Shown piece after piece: positions 1 through 7,391 of a DNA stretch of 10,779 nt. The notes below the pieces were generated by a model, which did not search any database, was not told the origin of the DNA, and was given only the letters and a program-made list of their open reading frames with translations. Both the position numbers and the translations under genes were made by a program. The stretch's first letter is position 1; each line of letters starts with the position of its first letter. The stretch is from Spirosomataceae bacterium (GTDB taxonomy: Bacteria > Bacteroidota > Bacteroidia > Cytophagales > Spirosomataceae), in assembly GCA_025455795.1 (NCBI GenBank), contig JALOLW010000087.1, positions 1 to 10,779 of the forward strand, in the 5' to 3' direction.

Positions 1-912
1 TTTGAAGACCTCAAACGCAAGGGCTACATCACCGAAGAAAACCAAGAGGGACAAATCAGCATGACCCCCAAAAGCGAGCGTAGCATCCGAAGAAGCGCGT
101 TGGAAGAGATTTTTGGCAAACTCAAACGCTCCAAATCGGGCGGCAACCACCGCACCCCTTACACAGGCGTAGGCGATGAACTCAGCAGCGATGTGCGCAA
201 CTTTCAGTTTGGCGATACGCTCGAACAAATCTCCATGACCGAGTCCATCAAAAACGCTCAAATTAACCACGGCACCGATGACTTTTATTTGTTGGAAAAC
301 GACCTCGAAGTGGTTGAACGCGAGCAAAAAACCAACACTGCTACGGTATTGATGATTGACGTGAGTCACTCGATGATTCTCTACGGCGAAGACCGCATTA
401 CCCCTGCCAAGAAAGTCGCACTGGCCATGTCAGAACTCATCAAGACCAAATACCCCAAAGATATGCTCGACATCATTGTGTTTGGCAATGATGCTTGGCA
501 AATCCAAATCAAAGACCTGCCCTATCTCGAAGTGGGGCCGTATCACACCAATACCGTGGCGGGCTTGGAACTGGCGATGGACTTGCTCCGCCGCCGCAAG
601 ACCAAAAACAAACAAATCTTCATGATTACCGACGGGAAACCTACCTGTCTCAAAGAAGGCATCCGTTATTACAAAAACAGCTTCGGCCTCGACCGTAAGA
701 TTGTGACCAAAACCCTCACTTTGGCCGCCCAGTGCCGCCGTTTAGATATTCCCATCACAACTTTTATGATTGCTTCTGACCCCTACTTGAAGCAGTTTGT
801 GCAGGAGTTTACGCGCGTCAACAATGGCCGCGCCTATTACAGCAACCTTCAAGGACTCGGCGGGTTTGTGTTGGAGGATTTTCAACGCCACCGCAGGAAA
901 AATTTGAAGTGA
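1..912 (+). CDS. VWA (von Willebrand factor A) domain protein, 5' end outside window
   Basis: The reading frame is open from base 1, so the ATG at 61 is probably internal and the gene starts upstream; 303 residues are visible. The C-terminal half is a VWA domain with a complete metal-ion-dependent adhesion site: DVSHS (visible residues 120-124, codons from 358) gives the DxSxS motif, HTNT near residue 182 can supply the third-loop Thr, and TDG near residue 210 the last Asp. The first ~100 residues are charged and helical-looking. The type resembles VWA partners of MoxR/ChlI-like AAA+ ATPases, which act in metal insertion or complex remodelling; such an ATPase gene could lie upstream, but that is not visible. 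There is no signal peptide in the visible part, so a cytoplasmic site is likely. The cytochrome gene follows after 40 nt. The domain call is firm; the biological role is not known. Confidence 0.85.
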   Translation, partial: FEDLKRKGYITEENQEGQISMTPKSERSIRRSALEEIFGKLKRSKSGGNHRTPYTGVGDELSSDVRNFQFGDTLEQISMTESIKNAQINHGTDDFYLLENDLEVVEREQKTNTATVLMIDVSHSMILYGEDRITPAKKVALAMSELIKTKYPKDMLDIIVFGNDAWQIQIKDLPYLEVGPYHTNTVAGLELAMDLLRRRKTKNKQIFMITDGKPTCLKEGIRYYKNSFGLDRKIVTKTLTLAAQCRRLDIPITTFMIASDPYLKQFVQEFTRVNNGRAYYSNLQGLGGFVLEDFQRHRRKNLK

Positions 913-952
913 CCAACACCGTCGTTTTTCTATCTAAATGCTGGTTTGACCC

Positions 953-2149
953 ATGCCAAAAAAACGCTTCCTCTACATCGCTTTGCCCGTTTTTGTGGGC
1001 ATTATCACTTGGCAAGTGTGGCAAATCGCCACCGAAAAAGAAGTCAAGCCGCTCACCAAAACTTGGGAAAAGGCCGTGCCACACCAGCAAATCCCGAAAG
1101 GATTGGCGTCGCTGAGTGCGGCGCAATGTGGGGCTTGCCACCAGCAGCATTACAAAGAGTGGCAGCACTCCACCCACGCCCACGCCTGGACTGACTTGCA
1201 ATTTCAGGCGGAACTGAAAAAAGAATCCAGTCCCTATCTGTGCATCAACTGCCACATACCGCTCCAAAACCAACAAGAATTTATCGTAACGGGCTTGGTC
1301 GAAGGCGATATTTATCAGCCCATCAAAACCAAAAACCCCCATTTTGACCGTGACTTACAGCAAGAAGGCATCAACTGCGCGAGTTGCCATGTGCGCGACA
1401 ACGTCGTGATTGGTACCATAGGCAGTACCAAAGCCCCCCATGCCACGAAGAAAGACCCCGTGTTTTTGTCCGAAAAACTTTGTATCTCTTGTCACAATGC
1501 CAACGCCGTCGTTACGCCTACGCTCGTGTGTACTTTTGAGACGGGCGATGAGTGGAAAGCAGGCCCGTACTACGGCCAAAAAACCTGCGTCAGTTGTCAT
1601 TTAGAGCCTATTGAACGCGAGATTGTGAAGGGGTTTGGCAAACGCCTCAGTCACTTGCATTATTTTGCGGGGTCGGGGATTCCGAAACGAAAAGGGGCCA
1701 AAACCAAAGGGCTCAATGGCATGACTTTTGCGCCTTCCAAACTCCAAAAAACCTACAAAACAGGGCAAGAAATAGCGTATCAAATCACCCTCAAAAACGA
1801 ATATGCAGGCCACCGCTTACCCTCGGGCGACCCAGAGCGTTTTTATGGGATTTCGTTGGTATTAATGGATGAACAAGGCAAAATCGTGGCGCAAAAAAAC
1901 GACCGCATCGGCGAAAAATGGGAATGGTGGCCTACGGCTAAAAAACTGTCAGACAATAACTTAAATCCCAAAGAAGCACGAACTTTTGAACTCAAATACA
2001 CGCCCACCCAAAAACAAAAACTCACGCTCCACGCTCAGGTGACCAAAAATCGGCTTGACAAAAAATCGGCGGACTACAACAAACTCGGCGATGAATACCC
2101 ACTTTTCATCACAGTTTTCGACGAAAAACATAACTTTGAGGTGAAATAA
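953..2149 (+). CDS. Membrane-anchored five-heme cytochrome c (cytochrome c554-like)
   Basis: This 398-residue protein has five CxxCH heme c sites: CGACH (59-63), CINCH (97-101), CASCH (142-146), CISCH (177-181) and CVSCH (212-216). After a basic start, residues 6-25 form one hydrophobic segment, either an uncleaved anchor or a signal peptide, so the heme part should face the periplasm. The stretch HYKEWQHSTHAHAW after the first heme matches the HYxxWxxSxHA pattern of the cytochrome c554 class of multiheme proteins, whose extra His residues can serve as distal heme ligands. Residues ~255-398 carry no heme site and look like a beta-rich C-terminal domain with an HRLPSGDPERFY signature. An additional Cys193 is outside the heme motifs. 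It probably moves electrons in periplasmic respiration; donor and acceptor are unknown. Start is the ATG at 953, directly before the basic residues and membrane segment. The WYL regulator begins 9 nt after its stop. Confidence 0.88.
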   Translation: MPKKRFLYIALPVFVGIITWQVWQIATEKEVKPLTKTWEKAVPHQQIPKGLASLSAAQCGACHQQHYKEWQHSTHAHAWTDLQFQAELKKESSPYLCINCHIPLQNQQEFIVTGLVEGDIYQPIKTKNPHFDRDLQQEGINCASCHVRDNVVIGTIGSTKAPHATKKDPVFLSEKLCISCHNANAVVTPTLVCTFETGDEWKAGPYYGQKTCVSCHLEPIEREIVKGFGKRLSHLHYFAGSGIPKRKGAKTKGLNGMTFAPSKLQKTYKTGQEIAYQITLKNEYAGHRLPSGDPERFYGISLVLMDEQGKIVAQKNDRIGEKWEWWPTAKKLSDNNLNPKEARTFELKYTPTQKQKLTLHAQVTKNRLDKKSADYNKLGDEYPLFITVFDEKHNFEVK

Positions 2150-2158
2150 TCACTCTCG

Positions 2159-3100
2159 ATGAACCGCCTCGACCGCCTTACTGCCATTTTGATTCAGCTT
2201 CAATCGAAGCGCGTAGTAAAAGCCCAAGAAATCGCCGACCGCTTTGGCGTAAGCCTGCGCACCATCTACCGCGACATCCGCTCGCTCGAAGAAGCGGGTG
2301 TACCCATCGGTGCCGAAGCAGGCATTGGTTATTTTTTGGAAGACTACCACCTGCCCCCCGTCATGTTTACGACCGAAGAAGCAAGTGCCATGCTTTTTGG
2401 GGCAAAACTCGTGGCTAAGATGGCCGACGACTCCGTGCGACAAGGCTACGAATCAGCACTTTATAAAATCAAAGCCGTACTCAAACGCCACGACAAAGAA
2501 CACCTCGACGACTTGGACAGCCGCGTGGCTGTGCTAAGACGCGGCGGCGATACGGTTTTTGCCGACAATGTGATGAATCAAATTCAACAGGCCATCGTAA
2601 AGCAACAGGTGCTGACTATCCAATACACTTCGGCCATGCGGGGTGAGCCTACGGTGCGCGAGCTGGAGCCAATCGGTATCGTGCATTACAGCGACCATTG
2701 GCACTTGATAGCTTTTTGTCGCTTGCGCCAAGACTACCGCGACTTTCGCATTGACCGTATCCATCACCTGACCAATACCGAAAGATTTTTCCCCAAACAA
2801 AATCTGCTCACGCTCCAAGCCTACCTCTCACGGCTACGCACGCAGGAAAATTTGGAAGAAGTAGTGGTAGTGGTGGAGCGTATCGTGGCATCGTTTATGG
2901 AGCGTGAAAAATACCGTTATGGCTTTATATCCCAAGAAAGTAGCGAAGAAGGCGTCACGATGCGTTTTACGACCAATTCCTACGAAGGCATGGGGCGTTG
3001 GCTGCTCTCCTACGGGCGGTTTGTACGTATCCAAAGCCCCTCCAAAATGCAGGAAACGATGCGATTGCTCACCCTCGAACTCCAAGAACACTATCTTTGA
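2159..3100 (+). CDS. WYL-domain transcriptional regulator with N-terminal HTH (YafY/DeoR-like)
   Basis: This 313-residue protein has the standard layout of WYL regulators. Residues ~5-58 are a winged helix-turn-helix of the HTH_11 type (AQEIADRFGVSLRTIYRDI, the recognition helix being SLRTIYRDIRSLE). Residues ~137-210 are the WYL domain, where the name-giving triplet reads W181-H182-L183 and is followed by the conserved FRIDRI (196-201). The remainder is the WCX C-terminal extension. WYL domains bind nucleotide or nucleic acid ligands and usually control nearby genes, often in stress or DNA-damage responses. The gene starts 9 nt after the cytochrome stop, so the two are probably co-transcribed; the regulator may control this group, but no operator was identified. 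Length and domains are typical and intact. Confidence 0.9.
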   Translation: MNRLDRLTAILIQLQSKRVVKAQEIADRFGVSLRTIYRDIRSLEEAGVPIGAEAGIGYFLEDYHLPPVMFTTEEASAMLFGAKLVAKMADDSVRQGYESALYKIKAVLKRHDKEHLDDLDSRVAVLRRGGDTVFADNVMNQIQQAIVKQQVLTIQYTSAMRGEPTVRELEPIGIVHYSDHWHLIAFCRLRQDYRDFRIDRIHHLTNTERFFPKQNLLTLQAYLSRLRTQENLEEVVVVVERIVASFMEREKYRYGFISQESSEEGVTMRFTTNSYEGMGRWLLSYGRFVRIQSPSKMQETMRLLTLELQEHYL

Positions 3101-3127
3101 GAAATTGTAACTTATCATAAGGACATT

Positions 3128-4001
3128 ATGCCTAAACGCTACAACAATATCCACGACAAGTTTGTGAAGGAATTGCTCTCCAACAAAGATGTTGCCGAGG
3201 CTTTTTTACATGGTTTGGCGAATTGCCACTCACGACAACGAAGCCATGAGAGTGTGCCTGCTGCTCGAACATAAAAGTTACCCCGACGGTAATGTCGCAT
3301 TCCAAATGCTCGAATACGTTGCATTAGGCTATCAGACGCAGTTAAAAAACAAACAAGGATTAGAATTGATAGTACCCATTTTGTATTATCATGGGCAGGA
3401 AAAGTGGGCATTTAAGTCTATAAAGCAACATTTTGAGCAACTTCCAACGCCATTGCAGCCTTATATCCCAAATTACGAAACTACATTTATCAACCTAAAC
3501 GAACTAAGCCAAGAGGAGATTTTGAGCCTTAAACACGGCCTTTTGAGGGCTGCATTGATGCTTCAACAAAATTATTTTGACCCTGAAAAGCTCAATAACA
3601 GTATCACCAACATTTTGAGGAGTTTGAATCCATATTTGGATTTGAACCCGACAGATTTTATCTTTGTTTATATGATTCAGAATGGGCTTTTGAGTAAAGT
3701 TCGTCTCGAAGAATCTATCAAAATATTGCCAACTCCTTTTCCTGATAAAGTTATGAGCATCTATGACGAATTAATACAAGAAGGCTTCCAGCGGGGTATC
3801 GCCGAAGGCATTGAGAAAGGTATTGAGAAAGGTATTGAAAAAGGCATTGAAAAAGGTCGTGCCGAAGGTATTGAGAAGGGCATCGAGAAAACCATTTTAA
3901 ATGCCTTTGACAATGAAATTAGCCTCGACCTTATTCGGGTCATTTCGGGCGAATCCATGGCAAAGATTGAAGAAATTTTGAAGAAAAATGGAAGACTTTA
4001 A
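3128..4001 (+). pseudogene. Broken Rpn-family (PD-(D/E)XK) recombination-promoting nuclease/putative transposase
   Basis: Two frames together spell an Rpn protein of the type common in Bacteroidota. Frame one starts at ATG 3128 (MPKRYNNIHDKFVKELLS...AEAFL), then runs out of homology near 3206 and stops at 3272-3274. Frame two picks up near 3207 with MVWRIATHDNEAMRVCLLLEH and stays open to the stop at 3999-4001. In intact relatives, as I remember them, about 35-40 residues separate these two blocks, including the conserved Asp just before the (I/L/M)VW motif. Here that stretch is missing and the frame changes, which fits an out-of-frame deletion at about 3204-3212. The second nuclease motif (E-H-K in LLEHKS) remains. 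The C-terminus has GIEKG repeats and the usual ISLDLIRVISGES tail. An ATG at 3189 lies in the wrong-frame part and is not a believable start. The locus is visibly AT-richer than its neighbours, as expected for a mobile gene family. Confidence 0.8.
3795..3890 (+). repeat. Eight 12-bp tandem units coding for GIEKG/GIAEG repeats
   Basis: Eight in-frame 12-bp units run from 3795 to 3890 inside the Rpn pseudogene. Most are ggtattgagaaa or one- or two-base variants, coding Gly-Ile-Glu-Lys; the first unit reads Gly-Ile-Ala-Glu and the fifth Gly-Arg-Ala-Glu. Such charged repeats are usual near the C-terminus of Rpn/PD-(D/E)XK transposase-like proteins and are expected to form a helix. Unit number can change by replication slippage. 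Synonymous differences between units show the array is not brand new. Confidence 0.9.
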
Positions 4002-4011
4002 AACACTTGTC

Positions 4012-4743
4012 ATGTACGAATATAAGTCAAAACAGCCATTTATTGCTCTCAACTTACTGAAAGTCCCTCTTTTGTCTTTTATTATTTTACAGATTTTCGC
4101 ACCTACTGCTCTTGCCCAAAACGAAGACTACCACCACGTAGTAAGCGCACAGTCGGGAGTGAGTTTGTTTTCGTTTTTTAGAGGAAATCTGCAAGGGTCT
4201 TCGATTGACACTACGGTGCGATTTTCTTCTGGCACCGCCCGCAATGTCCCCCAAATTCAAGTGGCCTACGACTACGGCATCACCAAGTGGTTTTCGGTGG
4301 GTGGAGCGGTGAGTTTCAATAAAGTCAATGCCACCCTCAACGATGTCACTTATCAACGCACCCAAAACCTTGGCAATTTGACGGTGGGCGTTTCTCGCAC
4401 GACCATCGGTGTGCGGGCGTTGTTTCATTATGGCAACGCCAATCGCCTTGATATGTACTCAGGCGTGCGCGTAGGCGCGGGCATTTGGGGGGTGGGTATC
4501 AATTCAAGTTTGGCCGATGACAAGATAGAGCCTATTCTGCGGTCGGTAGGAGGCAACGGCCTCTGGCGCAGGATTTTGGGGCGTGATTTGGGCGTAGGTT
4601 GGGCGGCAGTTCAAGCACAACTCATTGCTTTTGGACTGAGAGGCTACGTCACCGAAAACCTCGGCATCAACGGCGAGTTGAGCCTCGGTAGCCCCTATTT
4701 TATGTCTTTGGGCCTAAACTACCGCCTCGGCTACCGCGACTAA
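4012..4743 (+). CDS. Predicted outer-membrane beta-barrel protein with signal peptide
   Basis: I do not recognise a specific family. From ATG 4012 the protein has 243 residues. Residues 1-35 look like a long signal peptide: a basic N-part, a hydrophobic core (LLKVPLLSFIILQIFA) and a type I cleavage site after ALA, before QNEDY. The mature part of ~208 residues alternates polar and hydrophobic residues, with many Gly and aromatic residues (VAYDYGITKWFSVGGAVSF, MSLGLNYRLGY), the pattern of amphipathic beta strands, so an outer-membrane barrel is likely. An in-frame ATG at 3988 would add 8 residues and overlap the preceding stop; it follows a purine-rich stretch, but 4012 gives a better signal peptide. 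The gene ends 73 nt before the convergent selO stop, and no clear terminator hairpin is visible between them. Substrate or role is unknown. Confidence 0.7.
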   Translation: MYEYKSKQPFIALNLLKVPLLSFIILQIFAPTALAQNEDYHHVVSAQSGVSLFSFFRGNLQGSSIDTTVRFSSGTARNVPQIQVAYDYGITKWFSVGGAVSFNKVNATLNDVTYQRTQNLGNLTVGVSRTTIGVRALFHYGNANRLDMYSGVRVGAGIWGVGINSSLADDKIEPILRSVGGNGLWRRILGRDLGVGWAAVQAQLIAFGLRGYVTENLGINGELSLGSPYFMSLGLNYRLGYRD

Positions 4744-4816
4744 ATCACTCCAACACAACGTTATTGAGGTAAAGAAGTGCGTCAAGGGCGCGTTTCAAAC
4801 GTTAGTCATCTACAAT

Positions 4817-6286
4817 CTATGTACCGCAAAAAGTCTGATACATTTCGTCGGTTTGGGGCGGTGGGGGCAGTTGGTATGAGGCGTATTCGGGGCGGTAGTG
4901 GTAAGGATTTGAGAGTACTTGCATGAGTGTTTCAAATTTAGCAAAGTCGTAGCGAGTGGCTTGTTCGAGGGCTTCTTCTACCAAATGATTGCGCGGTATA
5001 AACGCGGGGTTTTGGGTTTGCATCAACTTTTTAGCCGCCGCCATGCCGCCTTCGGCTTGGGCCACGCGCTGCTGCCATTGGCCGTGCCATTCAGCAAACG
5101 AGGCAGTGGCGTAGTGGTCGGTTGGAGTCCAATGGTCGGTGCTGAGGTGCCAAAAAGTGTTGGTGTAGTCGGCTTTATAGGCTTGCATCCACTCCAATAA
5201 GCTGTCAATGAGTGCTCTGTCTTCTTCTCTGACATCGGCAATGCCCAACTTGGCGGCCATCATTTTCAACCATTTTTGCTTAAAAATCGCAGGAAACGTA
5301 TTGACCACTTCCTGCGCCAGTTGGGTGGCTTTTTCGGGGTCGGGGTCAATGAGGGGCAGGAGCGTACCCGCAAAAACGGCCAAGTTCCAATGCGCTATTT
5401 TGGGCTGATTGCCAAACGCATACCGCCCGTAGGTGTCAATAGAGCTAAACACCGTTTGAGGGTCGTACTGGTTCATAAACGCGCAAGGGCCATAGTCAAT
5501 CGTTTCGCCCGCAATGCTCATGTTGTCGGTGTTCATTACGCCGTGAATAAAACCCACGCGGAGCCAGTCGGCTACCAAGTCTGTTTGGCGGTGTATCACT
5601 TGGCGGAGCAATTCGAGGGCGGCGTTTTGGGTATTTTGCAGCCCTTCGTAGTGCCGTTTAATGACGTAATCCGTGAATGTTTGCAGGTCTTCGTCGCTCA
5701 AAAATTGCCGCGCGTACTCAAACGTACCAACCCGAATGTGACTACTCGCCACGCGCGTCAGCACCGCGCCCGCTTGCACACGCTCCCGATACACACGCTC
5801 ACCCGTGACAGCCACCGCCAAACTCCGCGACGTGCGAATGCCCAAGTGGTGCATGGCCTCGCTGATGATGTACTCGCGCAGCATGGCCGAGAGCGTAGCA
5901 CGACCGTCGCCGCGCCGTGAATAGGGCGTTTGGCCTGAGCCTTTGAGCTGAATATCAAAGCGTTGGCCACGGGGCGTAAGATGTTCGCCCAGCAGCACGG
6001 CCCGACCGTCGCCGAGCATCGTAAAGTTGCCAAATTGATGCCCTGCGTAGGCTTGGGCAATTGGCTTGGCACCCGTGGGGAGGGTATTGCCCCCAAAAAT
6101 AGCCGAAAGCGTGGCGGTATCACTTCCCGAAAAATCAAGCCCCAGTTGTTCGGCCAAAGCGTGGTTTAGTACCACCAACTGCGGTGCGGCTACCGCCACG
6201 GGCGGCTGCGGACTAAAAAAACCTTCGGGCAATGTGGCGTAGCTGTTGTCAAAATGCCAGTGGGGAGAGAGTGTGGTGGTGGACAT
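4817..6286 (-). CDS. selO: SelO (YdiU/UPF0061) protein adenylyltransferase
   Basis: SelO is a pseudokinase that binds ATP in a flipped orientation and transfers AMP to Ser, Thr or Tyr of target proteins, with a role in the oxidative stress response. This copy has 489 residues, normal for bacteria. Family signatures seen are AYAGHQFGNF (80-88), LGDGRA (91-96), KGSGQTPYSRRGDGRA (115-130) and MNTDNM (251-256). By alignment in mind with the Pseudomonas syringae enzyme (constant offset of two), the active-site residues are all present: Lys115, Glu138, Arg178, Arg185, Asp254, Asn255 and metal-binding Asp264 in IDYGPCAFM. The protein ends FCGT; the Cys near the C-terminus is where animal homologues carry selenocysteine. 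The gene stands alone, convergent with the beta-barrel gene and divergent from smpB (116-122 nt upstream). It looks intact. Confidence 0.95.
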   Translation of the reverse strand: MSTTTLSPHWHFDNSYATLPEGFFSPQPPVAVAAPQLVVLNHALAEQLGLDFSGSDTATLSAIFGGNTLPTGAKPIAQAYAGHQFGNFTMLGDGRAVLLGEHLTPRGQRFDIQLKGSGQTPYSRRGDGRATLSAMLREYIISEAMHHLGIRTSRSLAVAVTGERVYRERVQAGAVLTRVASSHIRVGTFEYARQFLSDEDLQTFTDYVIKRHYEGLQNTQNAALELLRQVIHRQTDLVADWLRVGFIHGVMNTDNMSIAGETIDYGPCAFMNQYDPQTVFSSIDTYGRYAFGNQPKIAHWNLAVFAGTLLPLIDPDPEKATQLAQEVVNTFPAIFKQKWLKMMAAKLGIADVREEDRALIDSLLEWMQAYKADYTNTFWHLSTDHWTPTDHYATASFAEWHGQWQQRVAQAEGGMAAAKKLMQTQNPAFIPRNHLVEEALEQATRYDFAKFETLMQVLSNPYHYRPEYASYQLPPPPQTDEMYQTFCGT

Positions 6287-6408
6287 GGGCTAGGCTAAAA
6301 AACGGGACATTTCAGCATCATAACCCAGAATGGAGGTCGGTAGTTTCAAAGCTCAACTATTTCCAACATCTTTGCAGTCCTATTTTTTCAACATTCGATT
6401 GATTGAAC

Positions 6409-6855
6409 GTGAGCAAATCCAAAAACATAGATATTTCCAATCGGAGGGCGTCGTTTGAGTACTTCTTTTTGGAAACATACACGGCGGGCATTGTCTTGAC
6501 TGGCACCGAAATCAAGTCTATCCGCGACGGCAAGGTCAATCTGACCGATGCGTACTGTTTTTTTCAAGACGACGAACTCATCGTGCATCATCTGCACATC
6601 TCGCCCTACGAAAAAGGTACTTACGCCAACCATAATCCCACCCGCGACCGCAAGTTACTCCTGACGAGGCGCGAGCTCAAACGCCTGCTTGTCAAGCTCA
6701 AAGACCAGGGTTTGACCATTATTCCGACGCGGCTGTTTATCAACGACAACGGCTTGGCAAAAATAGAAGTGGCGTTGGCCAAAGGCAAAAAACTCTACGA
6801 CAAGCGCGAAACCATCAAAGAGCGTGACCAAAAACGCCGAAACGACGACGAGTAA
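6409..6855 (+). CDS. smpB: SmpB, tmRNA-binding protein (trans-translation)
   Basis: SmpB binds tmRNA and places it in stalled ribosomes so that incomplete proteins are tagged for destruction and the ribosome is freed. The sequence has the family core: NRRASFEYFF, TAGIVLTGTEIKSIRDGKVNL (residues ~25-45, the tmRNA-binding barrel), ISPYEKGTYANHNP and LLLTRRELKRLL. The basic tail (AKGKKLYDKRETIKERDQKRR) enters the mRNA channel. There is no ATG in frame at the start. GTG at 6409 gives a 148-residue protein beginning MSKSKNIDI, which fits the family; TTG at 6403 would add two residues. The tmRNA gene itself is not in the window. The stop lies only 8 nt from the stop of the opposing RidA gene, so transcripts of the two must converge or overlap. 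Confidence 0.95.
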   Translation: MSKSKNIDISNRRASFEYFFLETYTAGIVLTGTEIKSIRDGKVNLTDAYCFFQDDELIVHHLHISPYEKGTYANHNPTRDRKLLLTRRELKRLLVKLKDQGLTIIPTRLFINDNGLAKIEVALAKGKKLYDKRETIKERDQKRRNDDE

Positions 6856-6863
6856 AACGACCT

Positions 6864-7313
6864 TTATTTTCTTTTGGGGCCGCGCACAGCGATGACAGCG
6901 ATTTCGACACTGGCACTCGCTGGAAGATTGGCCACGCCGACGGTAGTGCGAGCGGGGTAGTTGCCTGTGAAATATTTGCCGTAGATGTCGTTAATTTTGC
7001 CAAAATTGGCGATGTCTTTCAAATAAATGGTGGTATTGACAATGTCGCTCATGCTGAGGTTGGCGGCGGTCAATATCGCTTTGATGTTTTCCATCACTTG
7101 GGTGGCCTCCGCCTCAAAACCTCCAGCTACCAACTGCCGCGTTTTGGGATCTAAGCCCACTTGACCTGCCACAAAAATCATCCCGTTGGCTTCTACGGCT
7201 TGGCTATACGGGGCAATAGGCACGGGGGCTTGGTCGGTTTTGATGATGGTTTTTTGGGCAAAACAGCCTATGCTTACCAAGATAGCGACGATGGTCAATG
7301 AGATTTTTTTCAT
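6864..7313 (-). CDS. RidA (YjgF/YER057c/UK114) family protein with signal peptide
   Basis: RidA enzymes hydrolyse reactive enamine/imine intermediates formed by PLP enzymes. This 149-residue protein has a full RidA domain from about residue 23: APVPIAPYSQAV, GMIFVAGQVGLDP, GFEAEATQVMENIKAIL, NYPARTTVGVANLP and ASVEIAVIAV. Arg122 and Glu137 correspond to the substrate-binding Arg105 and Glu120 of the E. coli protein, so it should be active. Unlike cytoplasmic RidA it starts with a signal peptide (MKKISLTIVAILVSIGCFAQ), with likely cleavage before Gln20; Cys17 is not in a good lipobox, so a periplasmic soluble protein is more likely than a lipoprotein. A promoter candidate lies 42-72 nt upstream. 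The gene is convergent with smpB and divergent from the SCP2 gene. The substrate outside the cytoplasm is unknown. Confidence 0.92.
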   Translation of the reverse strand: MKKISLTIVAILVSIGCFAQKTIIKTDQAPVPIAPYSQAVEANGMIFVAGQVGLDPKTRQLVAGGFEAEATQVMENIKAILTAANLSMSDIVNTTIYLKDIANFGKINDIYGKYFTGNYPARTTVGVANLPASASVEIAVIAVRGPKRK

Positions 7314-7354
7314 AAAAAATAGGGATATTGATATGTGACACCGTAATTTGCCTC

Positions 7355-7385
7355 CAAATTCAGATTTTTCAAACTAACAACCAAA
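7355..7385 (-). promoter_or_regulatory. Possible Bacteroidota-type promoter of the RidA-family gene
   Basis: Read on the minus strand, a -33 element TTTG (7385-7382) is followed after exactly 19 nt by TGAATTTG (7362-7355). This matches the Bacteroidota sigma-A consensus TTTG-N19-TAnnTTTG with one mismatch. Transcription would begin near 7348, about 35 nt before the RidA start codon. The site lies in the 78-nt gap shared with the divergent SCP2 gene, for which I see no equally good promoter. Confidence 0.45.
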
Positions 7386-7391
7386 ATTACG

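Noticed and set aside
818..1342. 174-residue minus-strand frame across the VWA and cytochrome genes
   Set aside because: It overlaps two well-supported genes including heme motifs; its sequence resembles no family.
3189..4001. 270-residue protein starting at ATG 3189
   Set aside because: The first ~7 residues are an out-of-frame reading of the true N-terminal block that begins at 3128; the locus is better read as a frameshifted pseudogene.
4744..4816. Possible terminator between the convergent beta-barrel and selO genes
   Set aside because: Only 3-4 bp pairings and a repeated aacgtt are visible, with no GC-rich stem followed by T residues.
5276..5920. 214-residue plus-strand frame opposite selO
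   Set aside because: It is the antisense shadow of a strongly conserved selO region, with composition typical of shadows and no recognisable domain.
6287..6402. Promoters in the divergent selO/smpB gap
   Set aside because: Only partial matches to TTTG or TAnnTTTG were found and none with proper spacing, although promoters must exist here.
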